A stretch of 64,000 bases of DNA from an uncultured Bacilli bacterium (GTDB lineage: Bacteria > Bacillota_I > Bacilli_A > RFN20 > CAG-826), in assembly GCA_944363525.1 (NCBI GenBank), contig CALVUF010000008.1, positions 1 to 64,000 on the forward strand, given 5' to 3'. The notes beneath the pieces were generated by a model. It worked only from the letters and a program-made list of their open reading frames with translations, ran no database searches and had not been told where the DNA came from. Position numbers and translations under genes: made by a program. The number at the start of each line of letters is the position of its first letter. Position 1 is the first letter of the stretch. This document shows positions 52,046 through 60,470 of this stretch, piece after piece.

Positions 52046-52594
52046 ATGGAAAATACTGAGGCCATTTTCTCTGGAACATGGAAGGATGATAACCATCGAG
52101 CGGCCATTAACGCCTTCTTTTATGAGCATATTTTTGCTCGGGCTTGGATCCCATTGGTATTCTTTATTCTAACCGTTTTCGTCAGTTCAGGATTGATGGC
52201 GATTAACGAATGGTATTTAAACCCTATTTTTTGGGCGGTAACTGGTGTGGAATGGGGGGCCGAACTGATTTTTATACACGTTATTCTTTTTTATCATCGA
52301 CGCTATTTGGCTTGTCCAAAAGGAACGGAATATTCGGTGTTTGTCGATAAGGCAAATAAGGAGCCGATCCTTATGCTTAAAACGGATTCGGTTACTCGCT
52401 CGCTGTTTATTCGGAGAGTGTTTGTCACGCAGTCCTTCATTTATGTCGGGCAAAGCTGGTGCAATTATGTTGTTTTGCCCAACAACGCGGTTTTAACAAA
52501 GTTTTTTGCCGAAAATTTCCTTGATAAATTCAATGTCCCTTTTCGAAGCTGCATGGGATATCCGTGCTCCAGTCGCCGAATCGATGGTCGATAA
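52046..52594 (+). CDS. YcxB-like membrane protein
   Basis: This 182-residue protein has two membrane helices (WIPLVFFILTVFVSSGLMAI and VEWGAELIFIHVILFYH) and a C-terminal soluble part ending SFIYVGQSWCNYVVLPNNAVLTKFF. That pattern resembles the YcxB-like C-terminal domain. It is co-transcribed with the secreted protein (AAGGAG site at the junction) and could be a membrane partner or sigma regulator; that is an inference. Confidence 0.55.
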   Translation: MENTEAIFSGTWKDDNHRAAINAFFYEHIFARAWIPLVFFILTVFVSSGLMAINEWYLNPIFWAVTGVEWGAELIFIHVILFYHRRYLACPKGTEYSVFVDKANKEPILMLKTDSVTRSLFIRRVFVTQSFIYVGQSWCNYVVLPNNAVLTKFFAENFLDKFNVPFRSCMGYPCSSRRIDGR

Positions 52595-52692
52595 ATAGCG
52601 GCACGGTTCTTTCCGGTGATTGCTGATGCGCCTATTGGCTCAGACCCCGCTCGTTTTCTTGGCCCCCTCTTTTCAGGCTATAGAGTAATCGC

Positions 52693-53226
52693 ATGGAAGA
52701 CGAACGAAAGGCCAAAGTCTTCTTGAGCCGCTGCCTATACGACCTTCGTTGGAAAGATTATTTTCAAAAGAACGAACACCTATTCATCAAGATTGGACTG
52801 GACTTAGGCTTGGGTTTCGAGGAAGCGCAAGACGCCATGATGGATGGTGTTTTGGCTTTTTTGGAAAAGAAAGACGGGAACGTGGCCAACCCGACCCAAT
52901 TCATCATCGGGGTCATCAAGCATAAAGCCTCCGATCGGTTCCGTTCGCTTAAGCATGAGGAAGCCGATTCGGAGCTAATCGATATCGCCCCGAGCCGCGA
53001 CATCCCCTTAACCGAAAAAGTGTCGATTAAGCAGTTCCTTGATGTCTCGGAAAAACGGATGCCGGCTGAGGAATACTTCATTCTTTTCGATAAATACGGC
53101 AACGACCTGACTTTAAAGCAAATCGGTGAACGGCGTCATCTAACCATCGACCAAGTGTTTTATCGGCTGGCTTCGGCTTTGGCCAAGGCTAAGGCCATCG
53201 TTCGAGATAGCTCGTCCGCTGAATAG
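52693..53226 (+). CDS. ECF-like sigma factor, paralogue 2
   Basis: This 177-residue paralogue of the gene at 49770 has FEEAQDAMMDGVLAFLEKKDG...TQFIIGVIKHKASDRFRSL as the region 2-like part and LFDKYGNDLTLKQIGERRHLTIDQVFYRLASAL as region 4. It lies 8 nt after a TATAGA box without a ribosome-binding site. Its codon use is more GC-rich than that of paralogue 1, closer to the chromosome average, so paralogue 2 may be the older resident copy. Confidence 0.7.
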   Translation: MEDERKAKVFLSRCLYDLRWKDYFQKNEHLFIKIGLDLGLGFEEAQDAMMDGVLAFLEKKDGNVANPTQFIIGVIKHKASDRFRSLKHEEADSELIDIAPSRDIPLTEKVSIKQFLDVSEKRMPAEEYFILFDKYGNDLTLKQIGERRHLTIDQVFYRLASALAKAKAIVRDSSSAE

Positions 53227-53292
53227 AAGCCTCATCTATTGGCTATTGAAAAGCGGGCCGGCTGCTTTTAGATTTACCCTTGAGGTACTGAT

Positions 53293-54408
53293 ATGAAAAG
53301 CAAAGTCTATTTCACTTCCTTCCGGGTCCATGTGGGCGAATCCCAAACCCATAAACTCCAACGGCTGATGGACAAAGCCGGCTTCAAGGAGATGAATCTC
53401 GAGGGGAAGTTCGTTGCCATTAAGATGCATTTCGGCGAGTGGGGCAATTTGACCTTCCTCCGTCCTAACTGGGCGAGAGCCGTCGCCGATAAAGTCAAGG
53501 AACAGGGCGGGCGCCCATTCTTAACCGACTGCAATACCCTTTATCCCGGTTATCGGAAAAACGCCCTCGACCATTTGACCTGCGCGGAGATGAACGGCTT
53601 CTCGACCGTTTCGACCGGCTGCCACCTCATCATCGGCGATGGATTAAAAGGGACCGACGAGGTCGATGTTCCCATAAAAGGCGGCGAGCTTTTGACCGAG
53701 GCCCACATCGGACGGGCCATCATGGATGCCGACGTCTTCATCTCCTTGACCCACTTCAAAGGGCATGAGGAAACCGGCTTCGGTGGAGCGATCAAAAACA
53801 TCGGGATGGGGTGCGGCTCCAGAGCCGGCAAAATGGCTCAGCATAACGATGGGAAACCCATCGTCGACGAGTCGAAATGCCGTAATTGCCACGCCTGCGG
53901 CCGGGAATGCGGCAGCGACGCCATCGGTTATGCTTCCGGCAAAGCCCATATCGATCAGGAATTATGCAAAGGCTGCGGCCGCTGCATCGGGGCCTGCCCT
54001 TTCGATGCCATCTCGCCCCAAGACGGGTCGAGCAATACCAAACTCGGGATGAAGATCGCCGAATACGCCAAAGCCGTCGTCGATGGGCGGCCTTGCTTCC
54101 ATATCGCCCTGATCCAAGACGTCTCCCCCAACTGCGATTGCCACGGGGAGAACGACGCCCCGATCCTCCCCGACATCGGGATGCTTTGCTCCTTCGACCC
54201 GGTCGCCCTCGACCAAGCCTGCGTCGACCTTTGCAATAAGGCCAAGCCATTCGAGAACAGCCAGCTCGGCGAGGCCATCAAAGAGCATGGCGAGACCGGT
54301 AACCACTTCCACGATTCCAACCCCCGGACCGACAGCGAATCCGCCCTCGCCCACGGGGAGAAGATTGGCTTAGGCTCAAGGGATTACGAATTGATAATCA
54401 TGAAATAG
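53293..54408 (+). CDS. DUF362 protein with two [4Fe-4S] clusters
   Basis: This 371-residue protein has an N-terminal DUF362 domain (residues 1-185; KVYFTSFRVHVGESQTHKL, FVAIKMHFGEWGN, GGRPFLTDCNTLY, FKGHEETGFGGAIKNIGMGC). A ferredoxin domain (about 190-245) carries CRNCHACGRECGSDA and CKGCGRCIGACPFDA. A second DUF362 part follows (PDIGMLCSFDPVALDQACVDL). The exact reaction is unknown; an electron-transfer role with ferredoxin is probable in this PFOR/hydrogenase organism. A terminator begins within the stop codon. Confidence 0.9.
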   Translation: MKSKVYFTSFRVHVGESQTHKLQRLMDKAGFKEMNLEGKFVAIKMHFGEWGNLTFLRPNWARAVADKVKEQGGRPFLTDCNTLYPGYRKNALDHLTCAEMNGFSTVSTGCHLIIGDGLKGTDEVDVPIKGGELLTEAHIGRAIMDADVFISLTHFKGHEETGFGGAIKNIGMGCGSRAGKMAQHNDGKPIVDESKCRNCHACGRECGSDAIGYASGKAHIDQELCKGCGRCIGACPFDAISPQDGSSNTKLGMKIAEYAKAVVDGRPCFHIALIQDVSPNCDCHGENDAPILPDIGMLCSFDPVALDQACVDLCNKAKPFENSQLGEAIKEHGETGNHFHDSNPRTDSESALAHGEKIGLGSRDYELIIMK

Positions 54409-54431
54409 AGGCGAACTTCCCGCCTCTTTTT
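54407..54431 (+). terminator. Terminator of the DUF362 gene
   Basis: A 7-bp stem AGAGGCG/CGCCTCT with a 7-nt loop is followed by TTTTTCC. It overlaps the last base pairs of the stop codon. Confidence 0.85.
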
Positions 54432-54489
54432 CCTTTGCGAAGCAAAGAGGCATAGCTTTTCGCCTCCCTAGTGTATAATCAAGCGCGCT

Positions 54490-57345
54490 ATGGAAAAGAC
54501 GCAACGGAGCTCAAAGGATTGGATCATCGTCAAAGGGGCGCGGGAGAACAACCTGCGCGATATCGACGTCGAGATCCCCAAGGGCTCTTTGACCGTCTTC
54601 ACCGGGGTGTCGGGGTCGGGGAAATCGACCTTGGCCTTCGACACCATCTTCTCCGAGGGCCAGCGGCGCTACGTCGAATCGCTCTCTTCCTACGCTCGGC
54701 AGTTTTTAGGCGGCTTCGAGAAACCCGACGTCGACTCGATCGAAGGGCTTTCGCCGGCCATCTCCATCGATCAGAAATCGACTTCCCATAACCCGCGCTC
54801 GACCGTCGGGACCGTCACCGAGATTTACGATTATCTCCGTCTGCTCTACGCCCGGGTCGGGACCCCATATTGCCCAACCCACCATACCCCGATCCATTCC
54901 TTCTCGCCCATCGCCATGGCCAATATTGTCATGGACTATCCGGAAGGGACCAGATTGCAGATCCTTTCCCCGGTCGTTCGGCACGAGAAAGGGACCCACG
55001 CCGAGACGCTTGATAAACTTAAGAAACAAGGGTTCTTCCGGGTCCGGGTCGATGGCAACACCGGCTTAATCGAGGAAGTGCCGGCCTTAGACAAGAACAA
55101 GCGGCACGATATCGATATCGTCATTGACCGGCTCATTATCAAAGAGGGGATCCGCGAACGGGTCATCGAGGATATCGAATTGGCGCTCGATTGGGCGAAA
55201 GGGTATTTGATCATCTTGACTCCGGAAGGAGAAAGGCTTCTATCGAGCAAACATTGCTGCCCCGAATGCGGCTTCTCGATTCCTTCCTTAGAACCCCGCC
55301 TATTCTCCTTCAATGCCCCGTTAGGCTATTGCCCGGAATGCAAAGGGCTCGGCATCAAGCGGGAGGTCTCCTTGGACTTATTGATCCCCGATCCTTCGAA
55401 GTCGATTAAGCAAGGGGCGATCAAATATCTAGCCAACATCGTCGGGACGACCAATATCGAGTGGAAAGAATTCGAGTATTTATGCGAGGTCTATCAAATC
55501 CCCCTCGACGTCCCCTTTGAGCAATTGAGCAAAAAGCAAAAGGACATCATCCTCTATGGCTCCCCCGACCACCTCGATTACGTCTTGACCAGCTCCAGCG
55601 GCAACAAGATGAACCGCCATGGGCGGATCGAGGGGATCAAGACCCGGATCGAACGGCTCTACCGCGAGACCAGCTCCGACTGGATGAGGCAATACTACGA
55701 ATCGTTCATGCGCGATTCGATCTGCACCGCCTGCCAGGGGGCAAGACTTAACGAAGCCGCCCTTTCGGTCAAAGTCAATGGGCTCAATATCTACGAGGCG
55801 ACCTGCCTCCCCCTCGACCGTTTCCTAGTCTGGGTCGACGCCGTCGCCGCGGGCTTAGAGGAAGGGCAGAAGCAAGTGGCGTCCCTCATCATCAAGGAAC
55901 TCCGGAACCGGGCCCAGTTCTTAGTTGACGTCGGGCTCGAATATTTGACTTTATCGCGTTATGCCATGACCTTATCGGGCGGGGAAAGCCAACGGATTCG
56001 CTTAGCCACCCAGATCGGTTCCCGGTTATCGGGCGTCTTATACGTCCTCGACGAACCTTCAATCGGCTTGCACCAAAGAGACAACGACAAGCTCATCGCC
56101 ACCTTGAAGGAGATGCGCGATCTCGGCAATACCTTGATCGTGGTCGAGCACGACGAGGATACGATGCGCTCTGCCGACTACATCGTCGACGTCGGGCCCG
56201 GCGCCGGGATCCATGGGGGCAACGTCGTCTATGAAGGCGACGTCAAGGGCTTATTGGAATGCCCCGATTCCATCACCGGGGCCTACCTATCGGGCCGGAA
56301 GAAGATCGAAATCCCCGCAAAAAGGCGGAAAGGCAACGGGAAATGGCTTAGACTCAAAGGAGCCAGCTGCCATAACCTCAAGGACATCGACGTCGGCTTC
56401 CCCCTCGGATGCTTAGTCTTAGTGACCGGGGTTTCCGGCTCTGGCAAGTCGTCTTTGGTCAACGAGACTTTAGTCCGGGCCCTCGACAAAGCCATCAACG
56501 GGAAGAAAGACCCCGAGCCGATATTATTAAAGAAAATAAGTGGGATCGAGAACGTCGACAAACTCGTCTCCATCACCCAGGAGCCGATCGGAAGAACCCC
56601 TCGGTCGAATCCCGCCACCTACACCGGGGTCTTCGATGATATCCGGGCTTTGTTCGCCGAGACCAGCGAAGCCCGGGCTAGGGGATTCGACAAGGGCCGT
56701 TTCTCCTTCAACGTCCCCGGTGGGCGGTGCGAGAAATGCCAAGGGGCCGGGGTCACCCGGATCCCGATGTCCTTCCTTCCCGATGTCTATGTCAAATGCG
56801 ACGAATGCGAAGGGAAGCGGTATAACGAGGACACCCTCCGATGCTATTACAAAGGCAAGAACATCCACGATGTCTTGGAGATGCGGATCGAAGAGGCCAT
56901 CCCCTTCTTCGAGAATCGGCCGAAGATCCTCAATAAGATCAAGACCTTAGCCGACGTTGGGCTTGGCTATATCAAGCTCGGCCAGCCGGCGACCGAGTTG
57001 TCGGGCGGCGAGGCGCAGCGGGTGAAGCTCGCGACCGAACTGCAGCGGAAGATGACCGGCAAGACCGTCTACGTCTTAGATGAGCCGACCACCGGCCTCC
57101 ATAGCGATGACGTCGCCAAACTCATCGACGTCTTGCAGCGGATCGTCGACCATGGCGACACCGTCATTGTCATCGAGCATAACCTCGATTTGGTCAAAGT
57201 CGCCGACTATATCATCGATCTCGGCCCCTTAGGCGGGGATAAAGGCGGGGCGGTGGTGGCCACCGGGACCCCGGAAGAAGTGGCGGCCAACCCCAATAGC
57301 TATACCGGGCAATACTTGGCCAAGATCTTAGACAAGGATAAATAG
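54490..57345 (+). CDS. uvrA: Excinuclease ABC subunit A
   Basis: This 951-residue DNA-damage recognition ATPase has two ABC modules: Walker A GVSGSGKSTLAFDTI and VTGVSGSGKSSLVNETL, signatures LSGGESQRIRLA and LSGGEAQRVKLA. The two zinc modules are CPECGFSIPSLEPRLFSFNAPLGYCPECKG and the C-terminal CEKCQGAG...CDECEGKRY. The insertion domain for UvrB is present. It starts 10 nt after TATAAT (54474-54479) without a ribosome-binding site. uvrB is not adjacent upstream; the Firmicutes order continues downstream with lgt, trxB, rapZ and whiA. Confidence 0.97.
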   Translation: MEKTQRSSKDWIIVKGARENNLRDIDVEIPKGSLTVFTGVSGSGKSTLAFDTIFSEGQRRYVESLSSYARQFLGGFEKPDVDSIEGLSPAISIDQKSTSHNPRSTVGTVTEIYDYLRLLYARVGTPYCPTHHTPIHSFSPIAMANIVMDYPEGTRLQILSPVVRHEKGTHAETLDKLKKQGFFRVRVDGNTGLIEEVPALDKNKRHDIDIVIDRLIIKEGIRERVIEDIELALDWAKGYLIILTPEGERLLSSKHCCPECGFSIPSLEPRLFSFNAPLGYCPECKGLGIKREVSLDLLIPDPSKSIKQGAIKYLANIVGTTNIEWKEFEYLCEVYQIPLDVPFEQLSKKQKDIILYGSPDHLDYVLTSSSGNKMNRHGRIEGIKTRIERLYRETSSDWMRQYYESFMRDSICTACQGARLNEAALSVKVNGLNIYEATCLPLDRFLVWVDAVAAGLEEGQKQVASLIIKELRNRAQFLVDVGLEYLTLSRYAMTLSGGESQRIRLATQIGSRLSGVLYVLDEPSIGLHQRDNDKLIATLKEMRDLGNTLIVVEHDEDTMRSADYIVDVGPGAGIHGGNVVYEGDVKGLLECPDSITGAYLSGRKKIEIPAKRRKGNGKWLRLKGASCHNLKDIDVGFPLGCLVLVTGVSGSGKSSLVNETLVRALDKAINGKKDPEPILLKKISGIENVDKLVSITQEPIGRTPRSNPATYTGVFDDIRALFAETSEARARGFDKGRFSFNVPGGRCEKCQGAGVTRIPMSFLPDVYVKCDECEGKRYNEDTLRCYYKGKNIHDVLEMRIEEAIPFFENRPKILNKIKTLADVGLGYIKLGQPATELSGGEAQRVKLATELQRKMTGKTVYVLDEPTTGLHSDDVAKLIDVLQRIVDHGDTVIVIEHNLDLVKVADYIIDLGPLGGDKGGAVVATGTPEEVAANPNSYTGQYLAKILDKDK

Positions 57346-57363
57346 AACAGGAGAAGTTGAATC

Positions 57364-58704
57364 ATGGGCATCGCGTTATTGGTTATCGGCCTCTTGGCCT
57401 TCGCCGGAGGGGTTACCCTCCTGGTCTTCCCTCTGCACGGGTTCGTCAAAAGCCTCGTCAAGAATGTTTTCGACAAGAAGGATTGGCTTTTCATCGGCTT
57501 AGGCTTCCTTTGCCTCTTGCTTTCCGGCGGATTACTGGCGGGGGCGATGATGAGCTTAGGGGCGTGGCCTATCAAAGGCGGGGACGCGGCGATGGCCATC
57601 ATCGGCTTGGCTTTGTTCTTCTTCTGCTTCCCCCTGCTTTGGTGCGCCTTCTACCTTCGTTATTGGAAGACGGACATGAACTCTGATTTGTTGAAGTGGG
57701 TCCGCCTCACGATCTACGTCACCATCCCCCTCTCCCTCTGCGTGTTTCTACTATTTACCGAGGGTATTGCGCCGTATTTGAGCTATCCCTTGGTCTCGGG
57801 ATTCGTCATTGACGGCAATGGTTTCCATTGGGCCCATGCCGGCGAGTCATTCTCTGGCGGCCTTCACGTCGCTTGGTATGGGGTCATCATGATCTGCGGG
57901 GCCCTGATCTCCTATTTCGTCTCCGACCATCAGTTCTATAAGAAATACCATAAGCATGGCTTGCTCGACGGGACCTTGATCGTCGGCTTCCTAGCCGGGG
58001 TCATCGGGGCCCGGATCTGGTATGTGGTCGGCAACTGGCATGGCGATGGGGCCGGGGGCCCGAACTTCTCCCAACTGGTCGCCAACGGTTATTGGTATGA
58101 GATATTCGCTATTTGGGAAGGCGGCCTCACCATCATCGGCGGGGCGGTGGCCGGCATCATCTGCGGCGCCCTCTTCCTCTATTTCACCAAGAAGGAAGTC
58201 GATATCCGCTGGGCCATCGATACCGTGGTCCCGACTATCCTTTTGGCCCAGGCCTTAGGAAGATGGGGCAACTACTTCAACTGCGAGGTCTATGGGGCCT
58301 CGACCAGCATGGATGCCTGGTCATTCCTCCCCTCAATCATCCTCAATCAGATGCATATTGCCAATTCCGGCTACCCGATGGCCGAAGGGATGATGCACGT
58401 GCCTTTGTTCTTAATCGAATCCTTAGTCAACATCGGCGGCTATTTCATACTCGCCTATGGGGTCCCGGCGATCTGGCGGAAGTATCGGCCCGCCGGGAGC
58501 CTATGCGGCTGTTATATGATTTGGTACGGGATCGTCCGGATGATCATGGAGCCGCTTCGGGATCCGAGCTTCAACATGGGGGCTGATGGCCAATGGTCGT
58601 TCTGGAATTCGCTTGGCTATATCGCCATCGGGATTGGGGTCATCGGGGCCTTCGCCCTCTTCGACTTCATCAAGGCCAAGAAAACCTCAAAGGAGGCCAA
58701 GTAA
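57364..58704 (+). CDS. lgt: Prolipoprotein diacylglyceryl transferase with an N-terminal membrane extension
   Basis: This 446-residue protein adds diacylglyceryl from phosphatidylglycerol to lipobox cysteines. The catalytic core (about residues 155-440) has HVAWYGVIMICGALISYF, GARIWYVVGNW, WEGGLTIIGGAVAG and the signature AQALGRWGNYFNCEVYG. The core alone matches the usual length of about 280. The first 150 residues add about four hydrophobic segments not found in typical Lgt. The gene is co-transcribed with trxB (no gap). It explains the many lipoproteins in this window. Confidence 0.93.
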   Translation: MGIALLVIGLLAFAGGVTLLVFPLHGFVKSLVKNVFDKKDWLFIGLGFLCLLLSGGLLAGAMMSLGAWPIKGGDAAMAIIGLALFFFCFPLLWCAFYLRYWKTDMNSDLLKWVRLTIYVTIPLSLCVFLLFTEGIAPYLSYPLVSGFVIDGNGFHWAHAGESFSGGLHVAWYGVIMICGALISYFVSDHQFYKKYHKHGLLDGTLIVGFLAGVIGARIWYVVGNWHGDGAGGPNFSQLVANGYWYEIFAIWEGGLTIIGGAVAGIICGALFLYFTKKEVDIRWAIDTVVPTILLAQALGRWGNYFNCEVYGASTSMDAWSFLPSIILNQMHIANSGYPMAEGMMHVPLFLIESLVNIGGYFILAYGVPAIWRKYRPAGSLCGCYMIWYGIVRMIMEPLRDPSFNMGADGQWSFWNSLGYIAIGIGVIGAFALFDFIKAKKTSKEAK

Positions 58705-59607
58705 ATGGAAACCTATGACGTCGCCATCGTCGGGGCCGGGATGGCGGGGATTTCGGCCGCCATCTATTTGAAAAGGTCGTCTTTGTCCTTCACGCTTATC
58801 GAACGTAACGCCCCCGGGGGCAAGCTCAACGTCATCCACCGGATCGATAATTATCCGGGGACGCCATCGATCTCGGGAATCGAATTGTCTTTGGCTTTGC
58901 AGAAGCAATTGAGCGAGCTCGGCGGGAAGATCAGCTACGGCAACATCGTCGAGGCCAAGAAAGCCGAGGAAGGCTTCATCCTCCGTTTCGATAACGGGAA
59001 GGAAATCGGCTGCTTGGCCATCATCGCCGCCTCGGGGTCAAGCGAGAAGAAACTCGGGGTCCCGGGCGAGAAGGAGCTTTTCGGCAAAGGCATCAGCTAC
59101 TGCGCCACCTGCGATGGGGCGTTCTTCCGGAATAAACCGGTTTTGGTCTATGGCTATAAGGACTTCGCGGCCGAGGACGCTTTGTATTTGGCCTCCCTTT
59201 GCTCGAAGGTCTATTTCCTCTATCCCCAGCCGATCGAGGCGACCGATGCCCACTTAGAGCAATTGAAATCATTGCCTAACGTCGAGCTTGCGGAGGGCCG
59301 GATCGAGCGGTTTGAAGGGGAGGGGCACCTTGAACGGGTCGTTCTTTCCGACAAACGGATCATCGAGGCTAACGGGGCTTTCCCTTTATTCGAGCAGCAA
59401 TCGGGCTCTTCCTTCCTTTGGCCTTTAGGGGTTAAGACCAATAACGGCTTCTTAGTGACTGATTCGAACATGGAGACCAACGTCAAAAACGTCTATGCCT
59501 GCGGCGACATCGTCGACAAGAAGCTCCGTCAATTGGTTAACGCCGCCAGCGAAGGGGCCTTGGCCGCCGTCGGGGTCATCGCCAACCTCAAGAAAAAGAA
59601 AGTATAA
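58705..59607 (+). CDS. trxB: Thioredoxin reductase-like flavoprotein lacking NADPH motifs
   Basis: This 300-residue protein has the FAD-binding start AIVGAGMAGISAAIYLKR, the redox-active CATC (Cys133, Cys136) and the C-terminal FAD motif VYACGDIVDKKLRQLVNAASEGALAA. The NADPH domain, however, reads VYGYKDFAAEDALYLASL and FLYPQPIEA. Normal enzymes have VVGGGDSAxEEA and HRRxxxR. Loss of both the GGGD loop and the phosphate-binding arginines is a feature of ferredoxin-dependent thioredoxin reductases of clostridia. It lies in the lgt-rapZ-whiA cluster. Confidence 0.88.
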   Translation: METYDVAIVGAGMAGISAAIYLKRSSLSFTLIERNAPGGKLNVIHRIDNYPGTPSISGIELSLALQKQLSELGGKISYGNIVEAKKAEEGFILRFDNGKEIGCLAIIAASGSSEKKLGVPGEKELFGKGISYCATCDGAFFRNKPVLVYGYKDFAAEDALYLASLCSKVYFLYPQPIEATDAHLEQLKSLPNVELAEGRIERFEGEGHLERVVLSDKRIIEANGAFPLFEQQSGSSFLWPLGVKTNNGFLVTDSNMETNVKNVYACGDIVDKKLRQLVNAASEGALAAVGVIANLKKKKV

Positions 59608-59608
59608 T
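59603..59608 (+). promoter_or_regulatory. -10 box of rapZ overlapping the trxB stop
   Basis: TATAAT spans the last codon and stop of trxB and lies 10 nt before the rapZ ATG. There is no ribosome-binding site, so rapZ-whiA probably has its own near-leaderless promoter. Confidence 0.5.
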
Positions 59609-59618
59609 AAAACCGCTT

Positions 59619-60464
59619 ATGAACAACGTCGTCTTGCTTTCCGGCGTCTCGGGCGCGGGCAAATCGACCATCTCCCATGCTTTCGAGGAGATGGGGTATC
59701 GGCTGGTGGAGAATGTGCCGAACGTGGTTTTGCCGGCCCTTTGCGAGGAAATAGCCAATAACGACGCCTATAAGGACACGGTCTTGATCGTCGAGCTCCG
59801 CCATGCCCGGCGGGCTAATGAGATCCTCAAGCAGGCTAACGGGCTTCACGTCAGCTTCCTCCTCCTCGACTGCGCCACCCCCGAGCTTTTGACCCGTTAT
59901 CGATTGACCCGGCACGTCCATCCATTGCAAGCCAAAGGGTATCCGCTGGAGGAATGCCTCCGGCTCGATGAACAGAGCATGAAGGAGGTCCGGCCTTACG
60001 CCGACCTTTACGTCGATACCACCGGACTTTCAGCTCAGGAACTTCGGAAACTAGCCTTCGCCCATTACCAAGGGAACGAGGGGACGATGGTCATCACCTT
60101 CTCTTCCTTTGGCTATAAATACGGGATCCCCCAGGACGCCGAGATCATCTTCGATTGCCGAAACGTCCCCAATCCTTTCTGGGATCCCTCTTTGCGCGAC
60201 CAGACCGGTTTAGACCAAGGGGTCATCGATTTCCTCGCCTCCAAACCCGAATGCGATGAACTATTCGACCATATGGTCGCCTATTTGGATTACTTCCTTT
60301 CCCATGCTCGGGAGGACGGAAGAAATTACATCAACGTCGATTTGGGCTGCTCGGGTGGCCAGCACCGCTCGGTCTATTTCGCCCAGCGGCTCTACGACCA
60401 TTACAAGGGTCAGTATCTCTGCTTTGTCTCCCACCGCGAGATGCGGCGTTATCGGAGGGGGTAA
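59619..60464 (+). CDS. rapZ: RNase adapter/GTPase-like protein RapZ (YvcJ)
   Basis: This 281-residue P-loop protein has Walker A SGVSGAGKSTISHAFEEMGY, a central region with YADLYVDTTGLSAQELR, and the C-terminal domain with FSSFGYKYGIPQDAEIIFDCRNVPNPFW and VDLGCSGGQHRSVYFAQRL. In E. coli RapZ binds the GlmZ small RNA and controls glucosamine phosphate synthesis; in Bacillus YvcJ is a nucleotide-binding protein linked to competence. Here it is directly followed by whiA without the usual yvcK. Confidence 0.95.
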   Translation: MNNVVLLSGVSGAGKSTISHAFEEMGYRLVENVPNVVLPALCEEIANNDAYKDTVLIVELRHARRANEILKQANGLHVSFLLLDCATPELLTRYRLTRHVHPLQAKGYPLEECLRLDEQSMKEVRPYADLYVDTTGLSAQELRKLAFAHYQGNEGTMVITFSSFGYKYGIPQDAEIIFDCRNVPNPFWDPSLRDQTGLDQGVIDFLASKPECDELFDHMVAYLDYFLSHAREDGRNYINVDLGCSGGQHRSVYFAQRLYDHYKGQYLCFVSHREMRRYRRG

Positions 60465-60470
60465 TTAAAA

